Source: Paenibacillus terricola
Lineage (GTDB): Bacteria; Bacillota; Bacilli; Paenibacillales; Paenibacillaceae
DNA: 64,000 nucleotides
Direction of reading: 5' to 3'
Assembly (NCBI RefSeq): GCF_014779765.1
Contig: NZ_JACXZA010000005.1
Coordinates: 248,001-312,000 of the forward strand
In this document: one piece after another, positions 53,435-62,970 of the stretch
Position numbering within the stretch: the first letter of the stretch is position 1
How the letters are laid out: every line of letters starts with the position of its first letter
Notes under the pieces: generated by a model
What the model was told of the DNA's origin: nothing
Databases searched by the model: none
Seen by the model: only the letters and a program-made list of their open reading frames with translations
Made by a program: the position numbers and the translations under genes

Positions 53435-54571
53435 TCAGAATTGATCGGCCAGATGAAATAATCGGTATCTTGTCTTCTCCGTCCATGCATATGAATCTTT
53501 GTAGTCCCAATAACGATGTCGGCTGGCAACCGTATTGGCGTTGACGAGCGGCATGCCGTCGACATCGAACGCCGTTACAATCGTGCTGTGCTGATAACGG
53601 TAATCGCCGTTCCAGTCATAGAGAATCACATCGCCGAGCTGCAGCTGATCTGCGGATTCCACCATCGTCCCCCGCATGCCGCCGTTCTTGCCGGAGGCAA
53701 GAAACGATTGGAGCGCATTGGCAACGGCCCAGCTGTAGCTCCAATTCTCACGGCCGCCGCTGCGCCCTTGATACCACCATCCGCTATCTCTTTTACCAGT
53801 ATAGTGCATCGGCGCATGGCCTGCAAAGATGCACTGGGACACATAGTTCGTGCAATTGACCTCGAACAGCTCATAGGAAGGATTCCCTTCGTTCCACCAT
53901 CTATCGGCGTAGGCGGCAGCAAGGTCCCTTCGATAAATTTGCTTGGCACGCTGTTTGAATTCGGGCAAAATATCATAATTTAAGAACGGTGCCGAAGGCG
54001 GACGAGATCGCCGCTGTTCACCGCCGAACAGAATGTCTCCTTCTTCCGGCAGCAGTAACTGCTCGTTAGCGCCAAATCGGGGACGGCGCTCGGACACGAC
54101 TGGCTCAACGCGCGTAATGACCCACTTCTTACCGTCTAGCGCCAGCCACAATCGTTCGTGCTCGAGTCTCTCCTCTGTATAGGTTCGGCTTTTCTGTTCC
54201 ATAATTCGCTTTATACGGAGCTTTAGCAAGACCGAGGTTTCGGCGGCAGACTCATTCACACGGACGATCTCCGCCTTTGTCTCGCTGCGGGAGGACAACA
54301 CGCCGCGCAGCAGATCGCGTTCCCGCAGCCGCTCAAGACGGCTGCCGAGCCGAAGCAGGTGATCTTGATCAGCGATCAATTCGTCAAAGACAGACGGGTG
54401 CTGATCGACCTCCGCTTGGTTGAACAGCTTAACGTACGCATGTACGCCTGTCTTCCAGGTTTCGGCTGCAGGCGGCGGCTGTGGCGGAGACGGCAGCACT
54501 TGGCGATGCTGAGGTATCCGCGGCGCTATACCGCCGCGTTTGCCGGCTGTACGACTTGCTGAACGCGGCAT
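53435..54571 (-). CDS. Amidase_6-like putative cysteine amidase
   Basis: A 378-aa protein. N-terminal Pro-rich basic tail, then a helical region (about 45-200). The C-terminal domain from about 215 has the putative amidase signature: NCTNYVSQCIFAG (catalytic Cys candidate), WWYQGR, and a His in YRYQHSTIVTAF, as in the Amidase_6 family. No signal peptide is visible, which is odd for a wall amidase. The ATG at 54571 follows AGGAGGG. Function is inferred from family only. Confidence 0.82.
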   Translation of the reverse strand: MPRSASRTAGKRGGIAPRIPQHRQVLPSPPQPPPAAETWKTGVHAYVKLFNQAEVDQHPSVFDELIADQDHLLRLGSRLERLRERDLLRGVLSSRSETKAEIVRVNESAAETSVLLKLRIKRIMEQKSRTYTEERLEHERLWLALDGKKWVITRVEPVVSERRPRFGANEQLLLPEEGDILFGGEQRRSRPPSAPFLNYDILPEFKQRAKQIYRRDLAAAYADRWWNEGNPSYELFEVNCTNYVSQCIFAGHAPMHYTGKRDSGWWYQGRSGGRENWSYSWAVANALQSFLASGKNGGMRGTMVESADQLQLGDVILYDWNGDYRYQHSTIVTAFDVDGMPLVNANTVASRHRYWDYKDSYAWTEKTRYRLFHLADQF

Positions 54572-54745
54572 GTTCATCCCTCCTGACATCAGGAACTTTG
54601 AGACTTAGCTCAAAGTCACTCTGCTTAGCAAATTGCTTGCTTCAGAAGCATCTGCTTATTTACTACCACAAAAGACGCTTCTTCTATCATATGTGGGCAG
54701 CAGCCCATTCATGAGAATTGGCAGTCGAAAACCTTGCAAACAGGC

Positions 54746-54819
54746 TTTACGTAGCCCCATCAATCACGATATACTGTAGTCAGAAGCATTTTGTGAAATC
54801 GTGTTTCATCTAGTGAAAC
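54746..54819 (+). promoter_or_regulatory. acnA promoter with downstream operator-like repeats
   Basis: TTTACG (54746-54751), 18 bases, TATACT (54770-54775). Just after the expected start, TGAAA (54794-54798), TTTCA (54804-54808) and TGAAA (54814-54818) alternate at 10-bp steps, and GTTTCA-N5-TGAAAC is a perfect palindrome. This differs from the CcpC box known for Bacillus citB. Confidence 0.55.
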
Positions 54820-54861
54820 GCGACGACAATAGCATTTATCTTTAAGGAGGCGTTATTGTAC

Positions 54862-57576
54862 ATGGCTAAGCAAGACCAATACGGCGTACGCTCGACGCTG
54901 GAATCCGGCGGCAAGTCGTATGCGTACTACAACCTGCCAGCGCTCGAGAAGCAAGGACTCGGCAGCATTTCCAAGCTCCCATTCTCCATTAAAGTGCTGC
55001 TCGAAGCAGCGATCCGTCAATTCGACGGCCGCGGCATCACGGAAGAGCATGTTAAACAACTCGCTACTTGGGCTGAAGCTCGTTCGGACAAAGAAATTCC
55101 GTTCATCCCAGCTCGTATCGTTCTGCAGGACTTCACTGGCGTACCAGTAGTCGTTGACCTTGCAGCAATGCGCGACACGGTTAAGAAAGCTGGCGGCGAC
55201 CCTAAACGCATCAACCCGCTCGTACCGGTTGACCTCGTAATCGACCACTCCGTCATGGTCGACGCATTTGGTTCCCCAGATGCGCTTGAGACGAACATGA
55301 AATATGAATTCCAACGGAACGCAGAGCGTTACAAGTTCCTCCGTTGGGCGCAAACGGCGTTCGATAACTTCCGTGCGGTTCCACCGGCAACGGGTATCGT
55401 TCACCAAGTTAACCTTGAATATCTCGCATCTGTAGCAGCTACGAAGACGGTTGACGGCGAAACTGTCGTATATCCAGACTCGCTCGTTGGTACGGACTCC
55501 CATACAACGATGATCAACGGTCTTGGCGTAGTAGGCTGGGGCGTTGGCGGCATCGAGGCAGAAGCTGGCATGCTCGGTCAACCACTCTACTTCGTAATGC
55601 CGGAAGTTATCGGCTTCAAGCTGACTGGCAGCCTGCCAGACGGCTCCACGGCAACTGACCTTGCACTGACGGTTACTCAGATGCTCCGTAAGAAGGGCGT
55701 TGTAGGTAAATTCGTTGAGTTCTACGGCTCCGGCCTGTCGAACATCAGCCTTGCTGACCGTGCTACGGTTGCTAACATGGCACCTGAATACGGTGCTACG
55801 ATCGGCTTCTTCCCAGTCGACGACGAGGCGCTTGCGTTCCTTCGTTCGACGGGTCGCGATGAAGATCAAGTGAAGCTCGTTGAAGCTTATTACAAAGAGC
55901 AAGGCATGTTCCGTACGGACGATCTGGCTGATCCAATCTTCACAGACGTTATCGAACTCGACATGTCGACGGTTGTTCCATCGCTCGCAGGTCCTAAGCG
56001 TCCGCAAGACCGCGTAGAACTGACAGCGATGAAAGAAGCGTTCAACAGCATCATCCGCACGCCAATCGACAAAGGCGGCTACGGCCTGTCCGAAGAGAAG
56101 ATTGAGCAGCAGGTTGATGTGAAGCATCCGAACGGCGATGCTAGCAAGATGGGTACGGGCGCTGTCGTTATCGCAGCAATCACGTCCTGCACGAACACAT
56201 CGAACCCAAGCGTAATGGTTGGCGCTGGTCTCGTAGCGAAGAAAGCAGTCGCTCGCGGTCTGACGAAACCAGGTTACGTGAAATCGTCCCTGACGCCAGG
56301 TTCCCTGGTTGTTACGGAATATCTGAAGAATGCTGGCCTGATCGAGCCGCTCGAAGCTATCGGCTTCCACGTTGCTGGTTATGGCTGCGCAACTTGTATC
56401 GGTAACTCCGGTCCACTGCCAGATGAAGTTGGTCAAGCAATTGCTGACAACGACATGACGGTAGCGGCTGTACTGTCCGGTAACCGTAACTTCGAAGGTC
56501 GCGTCCACGCGCAAGTCAAGGCTAACTACCTGGCATCGCCTCCACTCGTTGTTGCGTACGCATTGGCTGGTACGGTTAACATCGACCTGGCGAACGATCC
56601 AATCGGTTACGACCAAGACAACCAACCGGTTTACCTGAAAGACATCTGGCCAACGAAAGCGGAGATCCAAGAAGCAATCAGCACGGCGATGAGCCCGCAA
56701 ATCTTCCGCGACAAGTATGCCAACGTCTTCACGCAAAACGAGCGTTGGAACGCAATCGACGTACCAGAAGGCGAAAGCTACGAGTGGGATGAAAGCTCGA
56801 CGTACATCGCGAACCCACCATTCTTCGCGAACCTGGGCGCTGACGTTGGCGACATCGCTGACATCAACGGCTCGAACGTTCTTGCCCTGCTCGGCGACTC
56901 CGTTACGACGGACCACATCTCGCCAGCTGGTAACATCAAAGCTGACAGCCCTGCCGGCAAATACTTGATCGAGCATGGCGTTAAGCGCGAAGACTTCAAC
57001 TCGTACGGCTCGCGTCGCGGTCACCACGAAGTGATGATGCGCGGTACGTTCGCTAACATCCGTATCCGCAACCAAGTTGCACCAGGTACGGAAGGCGGCG
57101 TAACGAAATACCTGCCTACGGACGAAGTAATGTCGATCTACGATGCTTCGATGAAATATCAAGCAGAAGGCAAAAACCTCGTTGTTATCGCAGGCAAAGA
57201 GTACGGTACGGGCAGTTCCCGCGACTGGGCAGCCAAAGGTACGTTCCTCCTCGGTGTTAAAGCAGTTATCGCAGAGAGCTTCGAGCGTATTCACCGTTCC
57301 AACCTCGTGGGCATGGGCGTTCTTCCGCTCCAATTCCAAGCAGGCCAAAGCTGGTCGTCGCTCGGAATTACGGGCCGCGAAACGTTCGATATCCAAGGTC
57401 TGAGCAACGACGTTCAACCAGGTCAACTGGTTACGGTAACGGCTACGCGCGAAGACGGCTCGAAGTTCGACTTCCAAGCTATCGTGCGCCTCGACTCCCT
57501 CGTGGACGTTGACTACTACCGTAACAGCGGTATCCTGCAAACGGTTCTGCGTCAAATGATCGCAAACATGAAGTAA
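54862..57576 (+). CDS. acnA: Aconitate hydratase A
   Basis: A 904-aa TCA-cycle enzyme converting citrate to isocitrate with a 4Fe-4S cluster. Cluster ligands are in TSCTNTSNP and [12 protein letters not shown]. It also has [26 protein letters not shown] and C-terminal [20 protein letters not shown] 54862 has AAGGAGG; a TTG two codons earlier also has a possible spacing. Codon use is strongly biased (CGT, GGT, AAC, CTG/CTC), consistent with high expression, and leaves a 950-codon antisense open frame that I treat as a shadow. Confidence 0.97.
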   Translation: MAKQDQYGVRSTLESGGKSYAYYNLPALEKQGLGSISKLPFSIKVLLEAAIRQFDGRGITEEHVKQLATWAEARSDKEIPFIPARIVLQDFTGVPVVVDLAAMRDTVKKAGGDPKRINPLVPVDLVIDHSVMVDAFGSPDALETNMKYEFQRNAERYKFLRWAQTAFDNFRAVPPATGIVHQVNLEYLASVAATKTVDGETVVYPDSLVGTDSHTTMINGLGVVGWGVGGIEAEAGMLGQPLYFVMPEVIGFKLTGSLPDGSTATDLALTVTQMLRKKGVVGKFVEFYGSGLSNISLADRATVANMAPEYGATIGFFPVDDEALAFLRSTGRDEDQVKLVEAYYKEQGMFRTDDLADPIFTDVIELDMSTVVPSLAGPKRPQDRVELTAMKEAFNSIIRTPIDKGGYGLSEEKIEQQVDVKHPNGDASKMGTGAVVIAAITSCTNTSNPSVMVGAGLVAKKAVARGLTKPGYVKSSLTPGSLVVTEYLKNAGLIEPLEAIGFHVAGYGCATCIGNSGPLPDEVGQAIADNDMTVAAVLSGNRNFEGRVHAQVKANYLASPPLVVAYALAGTVNIDLANDPIGYDQDNQPVYLKDIWPTKAEIQEAISTAMSPQIFRDKYANVFTQNERWNAIDVPEGESYEWDESSTYIANPPFFANLGADVGDIADINGSNVLALLGDSVTTDHISPAGNIKADSPAGKYLIEHGVKREDFNSYGSRRGHHEVMMRGTFANIRIRNQVAPGTEGGVTKYLPTDEVMSIYDASMKYQAEGKNLVVIAGKEYGTGSSRDWAAKGTFLLGVKAVIAESFERIHRSNLVGMGVLPLQFQAGQSWSSLGITGRETFDIQGLSNDVQPGQLVTVTATREDGSKFDFQAIVRLDSLVDVDYYRNSGILQTVLRQMIANMK

Positions 57577-57627
57577 TCTGTTAGGGCGGCCTGCATCGCA
57601 ACTGCGGTGCAGGCTGTCCGACATTAC

Positions 57628-57682
57628 AATGGCCTGTAAGCCAAGCGGCGAATACCGCTTCGGCTTACAGGCCATTATTTTA
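57628..57682. terminator. Terminator after acnA
   Basis: AATGGCCTGTAAGCC (57628-57642) pairs with GGCTTACAGGCCATT (57662-57676), with an inner AGCGG/CCGCT stem, followed by ATTTTAT. A smaller hairpin GCCTGCATCGC/GCGGTGCAGGC precedes it at 57591-57614. Confidence 0.9.
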
Positions 57683-59440
57683 TCATTCTCCAACTGCAGC
57701 TCCATTCGGAAACTCTATGTCGGAAAGATGGACCAGCCTTGCATATCTGCCATTCTGAAGCATCAGCTGTTCATGTGTACCGTCTTCAATGATCTGGCCT
57801 CTGTCCATGACAACAACGCGAGTGGCCAGTGAGGTAACGAGGTCCATGCGATGGGTAATAATCAACGCTGTTCTGCCTGCAAGCCAAGGCTTCATCTGCT
57901 TCAGAACTCGCTTTTCTGTACTTACATCCAAGGCTGACGTCGGTTCATCCATCACAATTAGATCAGGCTTATTCATATACAATCGCGATAAACCGAGCCG
58001 CTGCCTCTGACCGCCCGATAATTCTTCTCCCTGCTCTCCTACACTTGATTCGTACTTGGATACGAGCCGCTCAATATCCTCGTCTATGCAGGCTTGAACT
58101 GCAGCCGCTGCCACCTCTTGCTCCCCCGCTGATTCTGCGGACAGACTGATATTCTCACTGACTGAACCCGTGAATAGATAAGGTTTCTGTGCCAAATGCA
58201 GCGTATCCGATCGATCATGCAGCTCCAGTGAACGGCTTAACTTGACCGTGCCGGCAGTTGGACGACGCAACCCGCTGCATAGCTCCGCAAAAGTCGATTT
58301 TCCTGCCCCGCTTGCACCGACGACTGCAACAATTTCACCTTGTCGAAGAACAAAATCCACCTTATTAATAATTGGACTCTGTACGGTTGAAGGGTGGTAC
58401 GTCACTTCCTTCATCTCCACAAGCGTTCGCTTATCAGCAGTTTCACCATTCTTCGTAGCCGCTTCCGTAAGTGAGAACAGCTCTTGAATACGTCCGAATG
58501 CCCCTCCGCCCTCATAGAGTCGGTTCCACTGCTCTGATAATCCAATGATCGGCCAAATAACCAATTCAAACAGCAGGCTGAACGTTGCAATCATCCCTGG
58601 TGAGAGTGCGCCCCGAACAGCAGCAAGACTGATAAGAATCAGCGCGCCAATATGAAGTTGATAGAACACAGCTTCCGTCAGATTGGCGCTAAGACTACGA
58701 GTCATATCCAGCTTCCGTCGGACCTGATTCATCCGCTCTCTCTGAGCGGTTATGCGTTGCAGAAGCAGGTCACTCACCCCGTAGATCCGAACGATGTCCA
58801 TCCCCTGCAGAATCTCTTGGGTCATACCTCGGATATCGCCTTCCATCGCTTGTATTGAAGCGGACAGTCTTTCAATCCGGCGGTCAAACATACGACCAAT
58901 CAGCAGCAGCAGCGGTGCCCCAATTAAGGCGAATACGGCTAACGATATGTCAATAGTCAGCAGATAGAGGAACGAGATACCAATAATACTGACCACCGTC
59001 ACGAATTCAATGGAGGCCTCCACGATATCGGAACCGGACACTGTATCCGTTCGAATGCGTGTAATGATATCGCTGCTGGAATAACGCTGCATAGATTCAT
59101 AGGTTCGATTATGGACGGTGCGAAATAAGTCCACGGACAAATCGCGCCGTACAAGGCCTTGCAATAGGCGAAGCGTATACCGTTGCATGACGATAAGACT
59201 TATCGCTGCAACGAGTAGAAACACCGACCACAGGATAGCAGAGGTCAATTCGGCCGCTTTCCCTGCATGTGCCGTATCGATGAATAAGCCTTGCATTCTG
59301 GCAATTCCGATATCGAACGTAATATCAACTGCAATGAGGACTGGAAACCATAGTAGAAGCAGCGGATATCTCCTTACATATCTCGTAATAAATAAAAGCT
59401 GTGTCCCTAATGTACGAACGGATTGCCAATATGAACGCAT
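57683..59440 (-). CDS. ABC exporter with fused permease and ATPase (second of a pair)
   Basis: A 585-aa half-transporter: six helices (about 15-320) then a nucleotide-binding domain. Walker A GASGAGKST, Q-loop LAQKPYLFTGSVSENI, signature LSGGQRQRLG, Walker B LIVMDEPTSALD, His switch ITHRMDL. All are canonical. Its start overlaps the end of the upstream half-transporter gene by 34 bases, so the two probably form a heterodimeric exporter. No peptidase domain and no nearby precursor peptide; substrate unknown. Confidence 0.9.
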   Translation of the reverse strand: MRSYWQSVRTLGTQLLFITRYVRRYPLLLLWFPVLIAVDITFDIGIARMQGLFIDTAHAGKAAELTSAILWSVFLLVAAISLIVMQRYTLRLLQGLVRRDLSVDLFRTVHNRTYESMQRYSSSDIITRIRTDTVSGSDIVEASIEFVTVVSIIGISFLYLLTIDISLAVFALIGAPLLLLIGRMFDRRIERLSASIQAMEGDIRGMTQEILQGMDIVRIYGVSDLLLQRITAQRERMNQVRRKLDMTRSLSANLTEAVFYQLHIGALILISLAAVRGALSPGMIATFSLLFELVIWPIIGLSEQWNRLYEGGGAFGRIQELFSLTEAATKNGETADKRTLVEMKEVTYHPSTVQSPIINKVDFVLRQGEIVAVVGASGAGKSTFAELCSGLRRPTAGTVKLSRSLELHDRSDTLHLAQKPYLFTGSVSENISLSAESAGEQEVAAAAVQACIDEDIERLVSKYESSVGEQGEELSGGQRQRLGLSRLYMNKPDLIVMDEPTSALDVSTEKRVLKQMKPWLAGRTALIITHRMDLVTSLATRVVVMDRGQIIEDGTHEQLMLQNGRYARLVHLSDIEFPNGAAVGE

Positions 59441-61209
59441 GCGAAACTGTTCACCTCTCCTACTTCATTCTCGCTAGTCCAGGCACAATAACGACCTCCT
59501 AAGCTTATTAATTGTGCATGCGAGCCTGATTCTGCTACCATCCCGTCCTCCAGTACAATAATCTGATCTGCCTGCTGTGCAATCGACAGTTTGTGCGTGA
59601 CGAGTACAACCGTCTTCTTGGAGCGGAATTGGTGTAAGGCCGACATCAACTGCGATTCTGTTATTGGATCGAGCGACGCGGTCGGCTCGTCTAGCAGCAA
59701 GAGTGCAGGGTTGCGTACAATCGCTCTGGCAAGCGCCATCCGCTGCAGCTCTCCCCCGGACAGCATATTGTCCTCTTTCTCTCTGATTGTCGTCTCGTAC
59801 GTATTGGGCAGTTGCATAATGCGATCATGAATCTGAGCGATTATTGCGGCTTGTTCAATATCAGCTTGCGTGGCATCAAGCTTCCCGAAGCAAATATTAT
59901 CTCGTATGGTCCCCGTAAAAAGCAGGCTTGCCTGCGGTACGTAACCGATCTTCGCATGCCACGCTTGCGCAGACTGTTCCTCGAGCGAAGATTGGTTAGT
60001 CTCGATCCTCCCAGAAGCCGGCTCGTCCAATTTCGCTAGAAGCCTAAGAAGCGTCGATTTACCGCAGCCGCTTTTACCAAGAATAACGGTCAACTCTCCT
60101 TGATTAATCTTCATATCGATCTCGTTCAACACGGACGGTTTGCCTTCGTAGCCGTAAGAAAGCTGAGATACTTGAATCGTCACTCCGGCTGGATCAAGAG
60201 TCGCAGGTGACGAATATCCGTCCGTTACTTCTTCAGGCCAATCAAGCAATTTCGCAAATCGACTTGTATGCGAGAGGGAAGCAATCAACTCGTTCCACAT
60301 TCCCGCAATAGATCGGAGAGGGCCAGTTAACTTGCCGCTCGCTGCCACGAAGGCTGTCAGTCCTCCAACCGTCAAGCTGCCCCGCAGCACTTGGTAACCC
60401 CCAAAGCCCAGTATGAACAACATCCCGCCGTACATCAGTCCGCGATTAGCAAAATCGAACATCCCATCGTATGCCGCAATGGCTGTATTTCGCTTTCGTA
60501 CCGTCTCGATTTTATTTGTAAATTTATTAAGCAGTAGACCTCTGATTGAGAGCGCACGCACGTTTAGCCCGCCTTGGATAGCATCCTGCAGCAATATATC
60601 GCTATTTGCCATTTCCTCATGCCTTCGAGCATGATGCCGATTAAGGCGACCGGTAAGAGGATATACCAAGAGAGGGAATGCCACGGCGAACCCAACCATG
60701 CCCAGCGCGAGGGGAAGATTCAGCCAACTGAAGTAGGTGAACGATACAAGCAGCTGCACTAGATTGGTGACAAGACGGATTAGTTTATCGTTCAGCCCAC
60801 TTTGAGCTTCAGCTACCGAATCGGTAATTCTCCCGTACAGTTCCGAACTGTGATATTGTTCTATTTTCATTCCATGTTGGGTCGCGACTTTCCTTAGAAG
60901 CTTAAGCTGAAGCCTTGTAGTTGCTCGGTTATCGACAGTCGCCTTCAGCCAAGTAATGACGAGCTGATTTATGAATTGAGCTGCAACTGCAGCTAATCCT
61001 ATGATCAGCCCACTATAGATAGGCGCGAGCGACTGCTCCGCAGCGCCTGTAATGATTCTTCGCGTGGCTTCGACAATTCCAAGACCAAGCACAGTTGAGA
61101 GTAGTGACGTTGCAATAAGAAGACCATAAGCCCCTCTCTCTGAATTAGACTGCCTAAGCAGCCACAGGAAAGAACGGAAGGTCGAATGCATTGTAGTCGA
61201 TGTTTCCAA
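59407..61209 (-). CDS. ABC exporter with fused permease and ATPase (first of a pair)
   Basis: A 600-aa half-transporter. N-terminal six-helix domain, then Walker A GKSGCGKST, signature LSGGELQRMALARA, Walker B LLLLDEPTASLD, His switch VTHKLSI. TTG 61209 has AAAAGGAG at good spacing; an ATG six codons later is an alternative. It sits downstream of a small HTH gene on the same strand. In many heterodimers one ATPase site is degenerate, but both members here look intact. Confidence 0.88.
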   Translation of the reverse strand: METSTTMHSTFRSFLWLLRQSNSERGAYGLLIATSLLSTVLGLGIVEATRRIITGAAEQSLAPIYSGLIIGLAAVAAQFINQLVITWLKATVDNRATTRLQLKLLRKVATQHGMKIEQYHSSELYGRITDSVAEAQSGLNDKLIRLVTNLVQLLVSFTYFSWLNLPLALGMVGFAVAFPLLVYPLTGRLNRHHARRHEEMANSDILLQDAIQGGLNVRALSIRGLLLNKFTNKIETVRKRNTAIAAYDGMFDFANRGLMYGGMLFILGFGGYQVLRGSLTVGGLTAFVAASGKLTGPLRSIAGMWNELIASLSHTSRFAKLLDWPEEVTDGYSSPATLDPAGVTIQVSQLSYGYEGKPSVLNEIDMKINQGELTVILGKSGCGKSTLLRLLAKLDEPASGRIETNQSSLEEQSAQAWHAKIGYVPQASLLFTGTIRDNICFGKLDATQADIEQAAIIAQIHDRIMQLPNTYETTIREKEDNMLSGGELQRMALARAIVRNPALLLLDEPTASLDPITESQLMSALHQFRSKKTVVLVTHKLSIAQQADQIIVLEDGMVAESGSHAQLISLGGRYCAWTSENEVGEVNSFACVHIGNPFVH

Positions 61210-61333
61210 ATCTGATCTCCTTTTATCGTTAATAGACGATCGGTGGTTGAAGTAGTTGCTACTTGATATCGTATTCGAGGCTTCTGCCCTCATATAGAGA
61301 AAAAATAGATTTAAACTGTTTATTCAACACAAA

Positions 61334-61364
61334 GAGCCGCATCGGTTAGACACCGATGCGGCTC
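61334..61364. terminator. Terminator after CD3324-like gene
   Basis: GAGCCGCATCGGT and ACCGATGCGGCTC form a perfect 13-bp stem with a 5-base loop, followed on the minus strand by TTTGTGTT. Confidence 0.8.
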
Positions 61365-61373
61365 AAATATCGT

Positions 61374-61640
61374 TTATTTGGAGACATATACGATCTTCTT
61401 AATGCTGCAGGAGGATAAATAGAAGCAATTCGCTAGCTGCTCGATCGACTCACCCGATTGAAAACGGTGGCGAATCTCGTTGTTGCGATGACGAATCTGC
61501 TGCCGGCTTCCAGACTCTTCGCCCCATTTCTTGCGCAGTTCTTTAAGTTTCGGCACGTACAATAACTCGCCATGCACATACTTCTGTATTTCCTTCAGCA
61601 GTTCTTCGGGTAATACTAGATTTGCATTAACATATTTCAT
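61374..61640 (-). CDS. CD3324-like small helix-turn-helix protein
   Basis: An 88-aa protein starting MKYVNANLVLPEELLKEIQKYVHGELLYVPK, which I recognise as the CD3324-type conserved small family of Firmicutes. A C-terminal HTH-like segment (IEQLANCFYLSSCSIKKIVY) suggests DNA binding. ATG with AAGGAGCGG. It is upstream of the ABC exporter pair on the same strand but separated by a strong terminator. Function unknown. Confidence 0.75.
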   Translation of the reverse strand: MKYVNANLVLPEELLKEIQKYVHGELLYVPKLKELRKKWGEESGSRQQIRHRNNEIRHRFQSGESIEQLANCFYLSSCSIKKIVYVSK

Positions 61641-61743
61641 CGCGGCTTCCGCTCCTTAAAATAGTGGAATCTTTAAGGGAGCAAAGTAAGCCTACGAACA
61701 ACCCGGCTAGACTGGGTATTAAACGCGGTTAATGATAATAGTA

Positions 61744-61795
61744 AGCTCTATACAAATTACCGCTGTTGTCCATAGGACAAACTTTGCATAGAGCT
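61744..61795 (-). other. Nested hairpin between LysR gene and CD3324-like gene
   Basis: AGCTCTATACAAA (61744-61756) pairs with TTTGCATAGAGCT (61783-61795), and an inner TTGTCC/GGACAA stem lies within. The one differing outer position is a G.U pair in minus-strand RNA only. No T run follows, so it is not an ordinary terminator; it could be a leader structure for the small HTH gene. Confidence 0.45.
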
Positions 61796-61910
61796 GCTAG
61801 GTAATACATGCAGATATGAATTCATATGAATGCGTTCCTCCTTTTGTCTCATTTGATAGATTTTCATATAGTACCTATATTACTACTATTTCACATAATA
61901 AACATCCGAC

Positions 61911-62831
61911 TTATTCAACTGCTGCTTTATTGCAGCGCAGCAGCTCGATAAACTCCTGCATTGCACGGGACATCCACTTCTTCGGATGATGCACGAGCAG
62001 CAGCGACAGACTGAGCTCAGGGTGTTCCACCGGCAGCACAGCCAGCTCGCCGCGCCGCAGCTCTTCCTCTGCCGCCATGCGCGGCAGAATGGCAATGCCC
62101 GACCCTGCACGGACGCATCGCTTGATCGCCTCAGGATTGCCGAGCTCTATGCCAATACGGTAAGGGATGACTTTCGACCGCAGCAACTTTTCGAGCAAAA
62201 TCCGATAGTTGCAGCTGCCCTCCGTCATCATCCACTCCTGATCGGCAAGATCGACGAGCGTTAGCGGCTGTTGGCGCTGAGGATCCATATTCGAATTCGC
62301 AAGCGGGTGATCGGGACGAGCGACAATAACGAGCGGCTCTGATCGAAGCGTTATCCATGAAAGCGACGGATCGTTCGCGGTCGGCTGATGATGCTGATCG
62401 AGCAATAGTCCAAAGTCGAGTTCGCCTTCTCTCACTTTGCTTACGATGGCTGGCTCATTCTCCGATTGAAGACGAATCGACAGCTGAGGATGAAGGTTAC
62501 GGATATTTTGGATAAAAGGGGGCAAATAGTACGCAGCGAGAGAGTCAATCGTGCCAATCGTCATCGTCCCTCCGCCTTGCTGCGCAAGCTTCTCCTTCGA
62601 CTGTTGGTACAACTCGAGCATTTGATTAGCGATTGATAACAGCTCCTCACCTGCCGTCGTCAGCCGAAGTCCTTTGCCGAAACGCTCGAACAACTGAACG
62701 TCGTACGCTTTTTCCAGCTTCTGAATTTGAGTCGTAACGCTGGACTGGGCATAGCCGAGCGCATCAGCCGCTTTCGTGATGCTTTGCCGAACAGCCACCT
62801 CGCGAAAGGTGTGCAGATAAGTCAGTTCCAT
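61911..62831 (-). CDS. LysR-family transcriptional regulator
   Basis: A 306-aa regulator. N-terminal winged HTH: YLHTFREVAVRQSITKAADALGYAQSSVTTQIQKLE. Then the LysR effector-binding domain, with SGIAILPRM near the C-terminus. ATG with AAAGGGTGGTGAAGC. Divergent from the DapA-family gene, with the dyad ATTGAT-N7-ATCAAT (62882-62900) in the 139-bp spacer, a LysR-type site. It likely controls that gene. Confidence 0.93.
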   Translation of the reverse strand: MELTYLHTFREVAVRQSITKAADALGYAQSSVTTQIQKLEKAYDVQLFERFGKGLRLTTAGEELLSIANQMLELYQQSKEKLAQQGGGTMTIGTIDSLAAYYLPPFIQNIRNLHPQLSIRLQSENEPAIVSKVREGELDFGLLLDQHHQPTANDPSLSWITLRSEPLVIVARPDHPLANSNMDPQRQQPLTLVDLADQEWMMTEGSCNYRILLEKLLRSKVIPYRIGIELGNPEAIKRCVRAGSGIAILPRMAAEEELRRGELAVLPVEHPELSLSLLLVHHPKKWMSRAMQEFIELLRCNKAAVE

Positions 62832-62881
62832 GCTTCACCACCCTTTCTTGCGACTGTTGAATGGATTGTATTATCGAAATT

Positions 62882-62900
62882 ATTGATGCCAGATATCAAT
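62882..62900. promoter_or_regulatory. LysR-type binding dyad
   Basis: ATTGAT and ATCAAT are separated by 7 bases, giving the T-N11-A core of LysR sites, within the divergent spacer. Confidence 0.5.
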
Positions 62901-62970
62901 TATTATAGATAACAGTGATGGTCCTTGTCATGTTAAAGTTAAACCAATCGATTACGAGGAGGCTGCGGCA

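Noticed and set aside
54853-57705. 950-codon minus-strand open frame antisense to acnA
   Set aside because: It covers acnA almost exactly, is explained by the strong codon bias of a highly expressed gene, has Cys/Arg/Val-heavy composition and no known motif.
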